From NCBI GenBank assembly GCA_031549885.1, contig JAVBPD010000020.1, positions 1-23,282 on the forward strand: a stretch of 23,282 nucleotides of DNA, in the 5' to 3' direction. A model generated the notes under the pieces. The model searched no databases, was not told the DNA's origin, and was given only the letters and a program-made list of their open reading frames with translations. Every line of letters starts with the position of its first letter. The first letter of the stretch is position 1. Below are positions 1-6,224 of this stretch, in pieces. The DNA comes from WQUF01 sp031549885 (GTDB taxonomy: Bacteria > Bacillota > Clostridia > Clostridiales > Clostridiaceae). The position numbers and the translations under genes are program-made.

Positions 1-165
1 CTTATTTTTATACAATTTTTGCTTCCTTTTCCATTGAATTTTATATACCTTTCTTTTATGGAAAGAATTGCATCTAAAACCTCGCAAACTAGCTGGTTAT
101 CTAAATTTAATACTATAGTTGTTCTTATAGGAGTCATTTTCTTTGTCCTTTCAACTTTTAATTCC
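1..165. repeat. Direct repeat, left copy (inside ParB-like gene copy 1)
   Basis: These 165 bases match 23118-23282 in the same orientation with four mismatches (positions 36, 48, 60 and 71) and no gaps, so about 97.6 percent identity. Both copies are truncated by the window edges, so the true repeat is longer than seen. The spacing between copies is 23,117 bp. Confidence 0.95.
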
Positions 166-1001
166 CATGTATCCCTAACCATTTTCCCAGTTTTTTCATC
201 ATAAGTTGAACCATGGGGAGTTACATCTCTTAATAGCGATTTAACTTTATTAACATCGTTTATATTTTCACCTAAAATTTCTATTATGGTATCCTGTCTT
301 TCATGAGTGGCTCTTGCTAAAAGCTTTGCTATATATAAGTTCATATGCTTTTTATTCACTAAATCTAAAGCCTTTTTCGATAACCCCTTTAAAAGAAGAA
401 AGTTATTCACAGTAGTGCGGCTTACACCTGTTTTTCTCGCTATGGTTTCAGTTACATTGAATTCATTTCGATATTTTTTATTTTTAGTTAGAATTTCATC
501 GAGCAAGAATATGGATTTTATTAGATTTTCTCTTGAGATTTTTCTGTACTTTAAATTTGTAGAGATGATTATACCTTGAATTAGGCTAGGACTTGTTTTA
601 CTATCTAATATTATACACGGAACAGATAAGAATCTATCATCTTTGCTGTTTTTATAAAGACTTCTTAAAGCTAGGAGCCGACTGCGGCCACTTACTACTG
701 TATATTCGTTATCACTTTCATTTTTTATGACAAGTAGGGGATTTATTATTGAAAAATGTTCAATAGATGAAACAAGGTCTAAAAATTCCTCATTATCTGG
801 ATAGTCAAAAAAATTAATAGAAGGGTCAATTTCAAAAAGATTGTTTAAATTTATAAATTCTATGGTGTTTGAATATTTAATTGTATCATTTAAAATTAAA
901 TCCTTTCTAATTTCATCACGGCTTTTTAAATTTTCTAAATCAATATCAAGGTTTAAATCTTCTATATTAATTTCATAGTCATATTCATATTCATTATCCA
1001 T
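1..1001 (-). CDS. ParB-like nucleoid/partition-type DNA-binding protein, copy 1 (C-terminus cut by window edge)
   Basis: I translated this frame by hand. It is open from an ATG at 1001 to the left edge, giving 333 codons. The start follows a GGAG Shine-Dalgarno site 8 nt upstream. The N-terminus is very acidic (about residues 1-25). Residues 83-113 carry the ParB-type core, including SGRSRLLAL, which fits the GxxRxxA nucleotide-binding motif of ParB/Spo0J proteins. Residues 182-207 (NVTETIARKTGVSRTTVNNF and following) look like the ParB helix-turn-helix. The usual second CTP-binding motif is only loosely matched by NLKYRKISREN (149-159). Known family members bind centromere-like sites and slide as CTP clamps, but no ParA partner is visible, so a chromosome-partition role is not established. 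By comparison with copy 2 at the right edge, the full protein should be about 370 residues. It is separated from the methyltransferase operon upstream by a hairpin. Confidence 0.82.
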   Translation of the reverse strand, partial: MDNEYEYDYEINIEDLNLDIDLENLKSRDEIRKDLILNDTIKYSNTIEFINLNNLFEIDPSINFFDYPDNEEFLDLVSSIEHFSIINPLLVIKNESDNEYTVVSGRSRLLALRSLYKNSKDDRFLSVPCIILDSKTSPSLIQGIIISTNLKYRKISRENLIKSIFLLDEILTKNKKYRNEFNVTETIARKTGVSRTTVNNFLLLKGLSKKALDLVNKKHMNLYIAKLLARATHERQDTIIEILGENINDVNKVKSLLRDVTPHGSTYDEKTGKMVRDTWELKVERTKKMTPIRTTIVLNLDNQLVCEVLDAILSIKERYIKFNGKGSKNCIKI

Positions 1002-1089
1002 TTTTACACTCCGCAAAATTATATGTACTTAATGTTTATGAGAGTAATTTTATAAATAGAACCTTAAATTTATTAATAAAAAAGAAATG

Positions 1090-1117
1090 GGGGCTGTGAC
1101 ACTAATGCAACAGCCCC
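1090..1117 (-). terminator. Terminator-like hairpin after the methyltransferase operon
   Basis: An 8-bp G+C-rich stem (GGGGCTGT with ACAGCCCC) closes a 12-nt loop. On the minus strand it is followed by CATTTCTTTTTT, on the plus strand by ATTTTTAT, so it could act in both directions. It lies 17 nt beyond the stop of the 49-codon ORF and upstream of the ParB-like gene. The right half also resembles an insertion-sequence end (see findings), so terminator is a functional guess from structure. Confidence 0.65.
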
Positions 1118-1134
1118 ATTTTTATATTTAACAA

Positions 1135-1284
1135 TTACATGAATATATATGATAAAATGAATTTAAATAATTCATCATCTGCTCCTTGAATTACAGGCTC
1201 CATAAAACTTCTCCACTCAGGATTTATTTCTGGATGCTGCTCTAAAAATTCATCAAAATTTTGATAATATTTCTTTTCTTCCAT
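1135..1284 (-). CDS. Unknown 49-residue protein at the end of the methyltransferase operon
   Basis: This frame starts at ATG 1284, stops at TAA 1135 and encodes 49 residues, beginning MEEKKYYQNFDEFLEQHPE and ending FKFILSYIFM. An almost ideal AGGAGG site sits 6 nt before the start. It begins 11 nt after the stop of the UroD-family methyltransferase gene and ends just before a terminator hairpin, so it is very probably co-transcribed. The product is acidic, with no cysteines, no signal peptide and one hydrophobic stretch only at the extreme C-terminus. I do not recognise the family. It could be a small accessory subunit of the methyltransferase, or the remains of a larger gene. The good ribosome site and full reading frame favour a translated peptide. 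Confidence 0.62.
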   Translation of the reverse strand: MEEKKYYQNFDEFLEQHPEINPEWRSFMEPVIQGADDELFKFILSYIFM

Positions 1285-1295
1285 TTTAATTCCTC

Positions 1296-2438
1296 CTAAT
1301 AAACAGCATTTTCATGTACCCAATCAAGTACAGCTTGAAGATTTCCTACATCTACACTCTTAATATCCATAAGTCCTCTATTAAATCCAAAGAAGAATCT
1401 TCCACCTGGCGCACAAGTATCTATAAGACGTTTAACATCATCTATACATTGTTCTTTTGTTTTACCAAGAGTAGTTGTTGGATCATAGAAACCTCCAATA
1501 ACATGCTTTTTACCTACAGTTTCCTTAATATGTTTGTAATCTCCATCTTCAAACATAATTACACTGCTTTCAGGAAGCCTTTCAAGGAATGAAGAATATC
1601 TGGTCCAATCTTGTTCTGCAAATAAAAATGCACCCATACCTAATTTGTCCATTTCTACAACTAATTTTTCAAGAGTTGGCCAATATAGTTTTTCAAAGTC
1701 TGAAGTCCTCATATATGGAGCAAGGTGTAATGGTATGAAATTTATAATTCCAGGAGTCATTACAGTAGGCATTGAAAGCTTAAGCATTAATGGAAGAATT
1801 GCTTCAACAGCAGCTAACACTTTATCAGGCATACGGCGAACGTCCATTGAAATTTGTTTAAATCCTCTGAGCTGGTCAGCAAGAAAATCAAAAGGAGCTT
1901 CTATAAGCTGTCCAACTAAAAACCCTGGAGCATATTCGAACTTTTGTGAAAGCCTCATTGCAATATTAAATTCTTCTCCAGCAACTTTTTTATACGTAGC
2001 ATAAGCTTTAGCCATGATTAAGCTTCTATTTGTAGGATCAGTATCTAAAGCTGCACAAACCCTTGGAAGAAGAGCAGTTACAATAAAACCATAAGGATCT
2101 TTTGTGAATTCATCGTATTCAGAAGATTTTAGGGTTTCAATTTCAGGGTGTTGAACTACACCACTTGAACCAAGTATCCAGTTCTTTGCTCCTAAAATTT
2201 GATAAACAGCAGGATATCTTAAATCGAATGTTGGCAATGAGTCAGCATAGAAGGTTTCACAATACTTAGTATAAGCTTTTTCAACTAATGTTCTATCATA
2301 ATGAGCTTTTTCAAGAGGAATCTCTGCAAAGCCCATTGCAGCTTCAATAGCAGCAAGAGGTGAAACATAAACACGCTTTGGTATTCTACCTGCAAGGGTG
2401 TCTTCTCTTATTTTAAGGCGTTCTTCTAATAAACTCAT
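1296..2438 (-). CDS. UroD/MtaA-family corrinoid methyltransferase (substrate-demethylating, O-demethylase MT-I-like)
   Basis: The 380-residue product has the uroporphyrinogen decarboxylase-type TIM-barrel look: a proline-rich middle (about 224-243), then FLFAEQDW (271-278) and GGFYDPTTTLG (315-325) near the end. In this family the barrel activates a methyl donor and passes the methyl group to Co(I) of a corrinoid protein. The HxC zinc motif of MtaA-type methylcobamide:CoM methyltransferases is absent. Instead E275, E290 and H312 form E-X14-E-X21-H, close to the E-X14-E-X20-H motif I recall from acetogen O-demethylases. The ATG overlaps the stop of the corrinoid-protein gene by 1 nt (TAATG), which suggests translational coupling. 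Context with a corrinoid protein and a methyl-H4folate methyltransferase points to demethylation of an ether such as a methoxylated aromatic. The real substrate cannot be read from sequence; methanethiol, methylamine or another ether remain possible. Confidence 0.82.
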   Translation of the reverse strand: MSLLEERLKIREDTLAGRIPKRVYVSPLAAIEAAMGFAEIPLEKAHYDRTLVEKAYTKYCETFYADSLPTFDLRYPAVYQILGAKNWILGSSGVVQHPEIETLKSSEYDEFTKDPYGFIVTALLPRVCAALDTDPTNRSLIMAKAYATYKKVAGEEFNIAMRLSQKFEYAPGFLVGQLIEAPFDFLADQLRGFKQISMDVRRMPDKVLAAVEAILPLMLKLSMPTVMTPGIINFIPLHLAPYMRTSDFEKLYWPTLEKLVVEMDKLGMGAFLFAEQDWTRYSSFLERLPESSVIMFEDGDYKHIKETVGKKHVIGGFYDPTTTLGKTKEQCIDDVKRLIDTCAPGGRFFFGFNRGLMDIKSVDVGNLQAVLDWVHENAVY

Positions 2439-3076
2439 TAGCTAACCCACTCCCCACATACTTTTACTGATTCAGCGGCATTTTTGCTCCAAAAATCAGC
2501 TCCTACATAAGAGCATGCTTCTGCGCTTACTGCATTTCCGCCAATTGCAATTTTTAAATTTTCTCTAATTCCATTTTCTTTTAATGCATTAATGATTTTT
2601 CTCATGGATTCTATAGAAAATGTAAGCACGCCTGAAAGGCCAACTATTTTAGCATCATTATCCTTTACAGCTTTTACAAAATTATCAGAAGACTGATCAA
2701 TACCTAAATCTATTACTTTAAATCCAGCAGCTTCAGCCATTCCTTTAAAAATGTTTTTACCTATATCATGGATATCTCCCTCAACAGTTCCAAGTACTAT
2801 AGTTCCTCTGTTTGAACCAATTTCATTTGCTAAATATGGTTTTAGAACATCAAGACAGTTAGATAATAATTCACCTGCAAAGATTAAATCGCCTACATAA
2901 TAGATATTTTTTTCAAAATTATCTCCTACTATGTCCATACCTTTTTGGCATGCTGAAACAATTTTTTGAGCCTCTTCATTTGTTGGATTTGTGCTTACAA
3001 ATTCATCTAAAGTTTTTAAAGCAAGTTCTTCATCAAGATCGCCAACTGCTTGTTGTAAAATGTTTTCAAAATCCAT
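2438..3076 (-). CDS. Corrinoid (cobalamin-binding) methyl-carrier protein
   Basis: The 212-residue product has the two-domain layout of MtaC/MtvC-type proteins. A helical cap covers roughly residues 1-85, followed by a Rossmann-like B12 domain with VEGDIHDIGKNI, the DxHxxG motif whose histidine is the lower axial ligand to cobalt. GLSGVLTFSIESM and IGGNAVSAE match the later corrinoid-contact loops. I chose ATG 3076 over the upstream GTG at 3085, because AGGAG overlaps that GTG and sits 8 nt before the ATG. It carries the methyl group between the UroD-family enzyme and the methyl-H4folate methyltransferase, whose genes flank it directly. No reductive activator is encoded beside it. The activator genes at 7552 and 19020 are the only candidates in the window. 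Confidence 0.93.
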   Translation of the reverse strand: MDFENILQQAVGDLDEELALKTLDEFVSTNPTNEEAQKIVSACQKGMDIVGDNFEKNIYYVGDLIFAGELLSNCLDVLKPYLANEIGSNRGTIVLGTVEGDIHDIGKNIFKGMAEAAGFKVIDLGIDQSSDNFVKAVKDNDAKIVGLSGVLTFSIESMRKIINALKENGIRENLKIAIGGNAVSAEACSYVGADFWSKNAAESVKVCGEWVS

Positions 3077-3094
3077 AAAATTCACTCCTATAAA

Positions 3095-3898
3095 TTATTT
3101 TTTTGATCCTATAACACCTTTGCGGTAGGCTTGTAGAAATTTTCTACATAATCTATCTTTACCTAATAAGGCTTCTGTAGAATATAGTGCTGCTCTCATA
3201 TCTTGCGATGTTGGGTCAAGTATTGCACTATCCATTCCAGCATCCATTGCAAGAGTTAAAAACTGTTGGTTAACAGCTTTTCTAAAAGGCATTCCATATG
3301 AAATATTGCTAAGACCAGAAGTAATGTGTACCTTTGGATACTTTTCTAATATAGCCTTGGTTGTGTCTTTAAAGCTAATAAATGCATCAGTTGAAGTGCT
3401 AAGTGCGGTTACCAAAGGGTCTATAAATAGCCTTTCTTCAGAAATACCATAAGCTTTGGCTTTTTCGATAATTGATACAGCTATTTCAAATTTAACTTTT
3501 GGATCTATGCATATTCCGTTATTATCGCAAGTGAGGGCTATGACTTTCCAATTAGTATCAGCTATTTTAGGCAGCAATTTTTCACATTTTCCATGCTCTT
3601 CAGATACTGAATTAAGCATACCTTGTTTTTTAACATATGGCAACATATCAAGCAATACATCACAATCACAACTATCGATGCAAAGTGGCGTATCTACAGT
3701 GTCCTGTACAACTTCAATAAGCCATTTAAGAGTTTCTCTTTCAATTTCTGGTGCTGTGCCTGCGCAAATATCCAAATAATCTGCGCCATATTCTGTTTGT
3801 GAAATCGCAAGATTTTTTATAAAATCTTTATCACGCTCAGCTATAGCTTTAGCTGTAGATGGTATACAACCATTAATCTTTTCTCCAATTATTATCAT
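3095..3898 (-). CDS. Methyl-H4folate:corrinoid protein methyltransferase (MT-II, AcsE/MeTr-like)
   Basis: The 267-residue product belongs to the pterin-binding TIM-barrel family of AcsE and MetH. It has GEKING near the N-terminus, DICAG, DTPLCIDSCD, a central FIDPL, and TSGLSNISYGMP in the pterin-binding region. It is clearly paralogous to the AcsE encoded at 11069 (IIGERING, DISAGA, DTPLCLDST, YIDPLILP, TCGLSNVS). It is the first gene of the minus-strand operon, with GAGGTG upstream of the ATG. In an O-demethylase system it would take the methyl group from the corrinoid protein and load it on tetrahydrofolate, though the reaction is reversible. The preceding 193 bp hold a promoter candidate and the terminator of the upstream gene pair. 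Confidence 0.92.
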   Translation of the reverse strand: MIIIGEKINGCIPSTAKAIAERDKDFIKNLAISQTEYGADYLDICAGTAPEIERETLKWLIEVVQDTVDTPLCIDSCDCDVLLDMLPYVKKQGMLNSVSEEHGKCEKLLPKIADTNWKVIALTCDNNGICIDPKVKFEIAVSIIEKAKAYGISEERLFIDPLVTALSTSTDAFISFKDTTKAILEKYPKVHITSGLSNISYGMPFRKAVNQQFLTLAMDAGMDSAILDPTSQDMRAALYSTEALLGKDRLCRKFLQAYRKGVIGSKK

Positions 3899-3972
3899 TA
3901 AAACACCTCGATTAGATTTAAAAACTTTTACATGACTATAAGATGTAAAATCTTATCTTTAATTTTTAAGTG

Positions 3973-4000
3973 ATTATAAAAATTGTTGTATCGTTTGCAA
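3973..4000 (-). promoter_or_regulatory. Candidate sigma-A promoter of the methyltransferase operon
   Basis: Reading the minus strand, TTGCAA (3995-4000) and a perfect TATAAT (3973-3978) are separated by 16 nt, about 75 bp before the ATG at 3898. The -35 element is overlapped by a short imperfect dyad, TGTTG...CAACA (3984-4002), which could be an operator. A second TATAAT-like box lies at 4010-4015 without a convincing -35. Judged by eye only. Confidence 0.5.
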
Positions 4001-4030
4001 CACAAATACATTATAGCACATATTTATAAA

Positions 4031-4076
4031 AAATGCTCTTATTAGAAATAATTAAAAATTAATTCTAAGAGCATTT
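4031..4076 (-). terminator. Terminator after the DUF3786/zinc-ribbon gene pair
   Basis: The arms AAATGCTCTTA (4031-4041) and TAAGAGCATTT (4066-4076) are exact inverted repeats across an AT-rich loop. On the minus strand the stem is followed by a run of T. It begins 16 nt past the stop of the zinc-ribbon gene. The T-rich flanks on both sides would allow bidirectional action. Confidence 0.72.
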
Positions 4077-4091
4077 TTAATTTTATCAACA

Positions 4092-4352
4092 TTATTCACT
4101 TGCTTTTGGATCTGTATTATAATGTTCCATAAGTTTTTCATACATTTTTTCGCCAACGCATTCTTTTGCAAATTTACACCATTTAACACAAGAAAGCATA
4201 TCGTTGTAAACTGTAAATCCACAATTTTCACATGAAACTTTAGTATCCACTGAAAACACTTCTATTGTAGTTCCACAATTAGGACATTTTTTTTCTTTTA
4301 TTGTAGGTGCGCCGCTTATACCAGCAGCACCAGGACATTTATTCAATAACAT
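4092..4352 (-). CDS. Small cysteine-rich zinc-ribbon-like protein
   Basis: The 86-residue product has eight cysteines: C6, C23, C26, C41, C44, C55, C59 and C65. CPNC (23-26) and CENC (41-44) form a standard four-cysteine zinc ribbon. The others, a CPGAAG start and a C-X3-C-X5-C array, could hold a second metal or a cluster. There is no signal peptide or membrane segment, so it is probably cytoplasmic. It starts 2 nt after the stop of the DUF3786 gene, with AGGTG inside the end of that gene as its ribosome site, so the two are tightly coupled. I recall similar short proteins in clostridia and acetogens, often with vague or misleading product names, but I know of no demonstrated function. A role in metal or corrinoid-protein handling is only inferred from the neighbours. 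Confidence 0.82.
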   Translation of the reverse strand: MLLNKCPGAAGISGAPTIKEKKCPNCGTTIEVFSVDTKVSCENCGFTVYNDMLSCVKWCKFAKECVGEKMYEKLMEHYNTDPKASE

Positions 4353-4354
4353 TT

Positions 4355-4951
4355 TTACACACCTTCAAAGTAATTTGTTTTGCTTTTATTTTTATAATGG
4401 AGCATCTTATAGACTGGAAGGCTTGCTATAACTACTAAATCTTCAGCACAAAACCAATCTATTGATGTTTCATCAAAGAGAATATTACCATTTGCAACTA
4501 CTTCCTCATCACCTTCCCACAAAATATATGTAAGAGGAATGTAAGGCAAAATATTTAAAGTAAATGCAGCGTGCCCAAGATTAGCTTTTGTTCCACCCAT
4601 GGAAATTCCTAATTTTAAAAATAAATCAAGATCATTTTTAAAGGCTTTAACCATTGGATTAATGGCACGTAAAATAAAATTGCTGTTGTAAATAGCAGCA
4701 CCTGGTACTTGTTTATAGGTTATATATTTATTAGATAATTTTTTAGGTCCGTTTGCTAATAAATAATGATACCAAATAACTTTTTCTTCAATGTTTCCAT
4801 CATCTAAGGGGATAAAATCATTGTACCAAGGTATGGTATAAAAACTTCCATTCCAAATTGCTCCAGTGTTTTTAACAACTTCTTCAGGATCAAGCTTAAT
4901 TAATTTTTCTTTAGATAAGTTTATTGCATCTATATATCCTTTATTTGGCAT
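4355..4951 (-). CDS. DUF3786-family protein
   Basis: The 198-residue product starts MPNKGYIDAINLSKEKL. I took ATG 4951, because AGGAG lies 9 nt upstream of it; the frame stays open to 5008 but that extension overlaps the promoter region. The family look comes from the conserved middle and end: MGGTKANLGHAAF, a segment with ILPYIPLTYILWEGDEE, then ILFDETSIDWFCAEDLVVI and a short basic tail. DUF3786 proteins are found in strict anaerobes, often near corrinoid and C1 genes, with no assigned reaction that I know. No membrane segments or Fe-S motif are visible. It is the promoter-proximal gene of a two-gene unit with the zinc-ribbon protein and is divergent from a DUF1638 gene. Confidence 0.78.
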   Translation of the reverse strand: MPNKGYIDAINLSKEKLIKLDPEEVVKNTGAIWNGSFYTIPWYNDFIPLDDGNIEEKVIWYHYLLANGPKKLSNKYITYKQVPGAAIYNSNFILRAINPMVKAFKNDLDLFLKLGISMGGTKANLGHAAFTLNILPYIPLTYILWEGDEEVVANGNILFDETSIDWFCAEDLVVIASLPVYKMLHYKNKSKTNYFEGV

Positions 4952-4998
4952 AATAATATCTCCTAAAAAGTTCCATTTCAATCTATTTTGTTTTAATA

Positions 4999-5028
4999 AT
5001 TTTATCACAAACTATTTTGAACTTTCAA
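4999..5028 (-). promoter_or_regulatory. Candidate promoter of the DUF3786 unit
   Basis: On the minus strand TTGAAA (5023-5028) is followed after 18 nt by TAAAAT (4999-5004), preceded by TG one base away, an extended -10. This puts the start site roughly 55 nt before ATG 4951. It is one of two back-to-back promoters in the 386-bp gene-free stretch 4952-5337. Confidence 0.5.
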
Positions 5029-5074
5029 TGAATTAATTTAAAGAGTTTTAATTATTAATTCGCACGTTAAAAAA

Positions 5075-5103
5075 TTGACAATATTTAAAGAGTGTGTTAT
5101 ATT
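5075..5103 (+). promoter_or_regulatory. Strong sigma-A promoter facing the DUF1638 gene
   Basis: TTGACA (5075-5080), a 17-nt spacer and TATATT (5098-5103) make the best-matching promoter in the window. Transcription would begin near 5110 and leave a leader of about 225 nt before ATG 5338. I saw no riboswitch motif or clear hairpin in that leader. Confidence 0.65.
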
Positions 5104-5337
5104 TTTTTTATAATTAAAAATTAGTTTAAAATTCTTTACTTTAAGGCAAAAATACAAAATTTAATTCTATGAAGATTTTCTTATGCACTGCAAAATCCTT
5201 GATGGTTGATCATTGATTTTACAAGATACTATTACTAACATCCCTTGGAGTTGTTCCAAATAGCCCATATATTTATGAAATATGTGAACTTTAATTTAAT
5301 GAAGTTAATATTAATTATTAAAGATAAGGTGGGGCTT

Positions 5338-6018
5338 ATGCAACAGAGTATTATATTATCATGTAGCACATTAAGACAAGAGCTTGAGTTTGTTATGAAA
5401 AAAATTGATTGTTCATATCCTATAGAGTGGATTGATTCAGGACTTCATGTTTGGCCAGATAAACTTAGAATGGAAATCCAAAAAAAAATTGATGAAATTG
5501 ATTCAAAATATACAACTGTTCTTTTACTATTTGGTTTTTGTGGAAACAGCCTTGTTGGCATTAAAGCTTGCGGCAAAACTTTAATATTACCTAAAACTGC
5601 AGATTGCATTCCTATTTTTTTAGGATCTAATAAAATGCGAGAAAAAGCTGGCATAGATACTTATTTTTTTACACAAGGTTATTTGAATCTTGAAACTACA
5701 ATGGTAACAGATTATAAAAGGTCAATAGAAAAATACGGAGAAAAAAAAGGTAAAAGATTAGTCAAAGCTATGATGGTTCATTATAAGAGGTTGGCTGTTA
5801 TTGATACAGGTACTTTTGAAGTAGAGTCTGTTGTCGAAGGTATTAAAGATTTATCACAAACTTTAAATATACCTACTGTAGTTTTAGAAGGCAATTTAAA
5901 ACTAATTGAAAATTTGCTCACCAGAAAATGGGATGATGAAAATTTCTTACTTGTAAAACCTGGTGAAACTATAACTCTTGAAGATTCATTAGAAGTTGGA
6001 AGATCTATGATATGTTAA
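5338..6018 (+). CDS. DUF1638-family protein
   Basis: The 226-residue product starts MQQSIILSCSTLRQEL. ATG 5338 follows AAGGTGGGG closely; the frame stays open upstream to 5245, but no ribosome site supports the longer form. The family signature is LLFGFCGNSLVGIKACGKTL (63-82), then LPKTADCIPIFLGS. C9, H37, C68 and C90 fall at positions typical of DUF1638 and could form a metal or cofactor site, which is inference. DUF1638 genes recur in methylamine and methanol methyltransferase clusters of methanogens and in acetogens, with no proven function that I know. Here it stands between the corrinoid methyltransferase operon and acsC, with no strong terminator behind it, so some read-through into acs is possible. 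Confidence 0.82.
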   Translation: MQQSIILSCSTLRQELEFVMKKIDCSYPIEWIDSGLHVWPDKLRMEIQKKIDEIDSKYTTVLLLFGFCGNSLVGIKACGKTLILPKTADCIPIFLGSNKMREKAGIDTYFFTQGYLNLETTMVTDYKRSIEKYGEKKGKRLVKAMMVHYKRLAVIDTGTFEVESVVEGIKDLSQTLNIPTVVLEGNLKLIENLLTRKWDDENFLLVKPGETITLEDSLEVGRSMIC

Positions 6019-6132
6019 TTTAAAAGATTAATTATTATTTTAACATTATATATTATTCAATTGATTTCAAAATAGATTAGAGGTAAAATAAATTAACATT
6101 AAAATTAATCTATTACTTGTATTTTGCTGTTT

Positions 6133-6163
6133 TTGAAATATCTTTTAAGTGTGTTTGTTAAAA
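6133..6163 (+). promoter_or_regulatory. Weak promoter candidate for the acs operon
   Basis: TTGAAA (6133-6138) and TTAAAA (6158-6163) are 19 nt apart, with TG just before the second box. The match is poor and the whole 206-bp gap is AT-rich, so this is only the best local candidate. An imperfectly placed 9-bp inverted repeat (6071-6079 with 6106-6114) lies upstream and might slow transcription leaving the DUF1638 gene. Confidence 0.3.
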
Positions 6164-6210
6164 TAATAACATTTATTTTTTTAAAAGAATTTAAAAAAAA
6201 ATATTTTATT

Positions 6211-6216
6211 AGGAAG
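6211..6216 (+). promoter_or_regulatory. Ribosome binding site that sets the acsC start at TTG
   Basis: AGGAAG at 6211-6216 is 8 nt before TTG 6225. The GTG at 6216 overlaps this site and so cannot be its start codon. Starting at the TTG also puts the cluster cysteines of AcsC at 17, 20, 25 and 42, the numbering known for the family. Confidence 0.75.
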
Positions 6217-6224
6217 TGATTTTT

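Noticed and set aside
307..579. Plus-strand open frame of 90 codons opposite the ParB-like gene
   Set aside because: It lies entirely over the minus-strand gene, has no ribosome site and encodes a low-complexity hydrophobic sequence typical of antisense AT-rich frames.
1645..2004. Plus-strand open frame of 119 codons over the UroD-family gene
   Set aside because: Antisense to a well-supported coding gene, with no ribosome site or family likeness.
5104..5337. Cobalamin riboswitch in the leader of the DUF1638 gene or before the methyltransferase operon
   Set aside because: I saw no B12-box-like sequence or conserved core in any leader; absence by eye is not proof, and an Rfam scan would settle it.
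5245..5338. Longer N-terminus for the DUF1638 protein
   Set aside because: The extra 31 codons have no Shine-Dalgarno site and do not resemble the family start; ATG 5338 has a strong site directly upstream.
6071..6114. Terminator after the DUF1638 gene
   Set aside because: Only 9 AT-rich base pairs with a 26-nt loop and no T-run right after it; too weak to list as a terminator.
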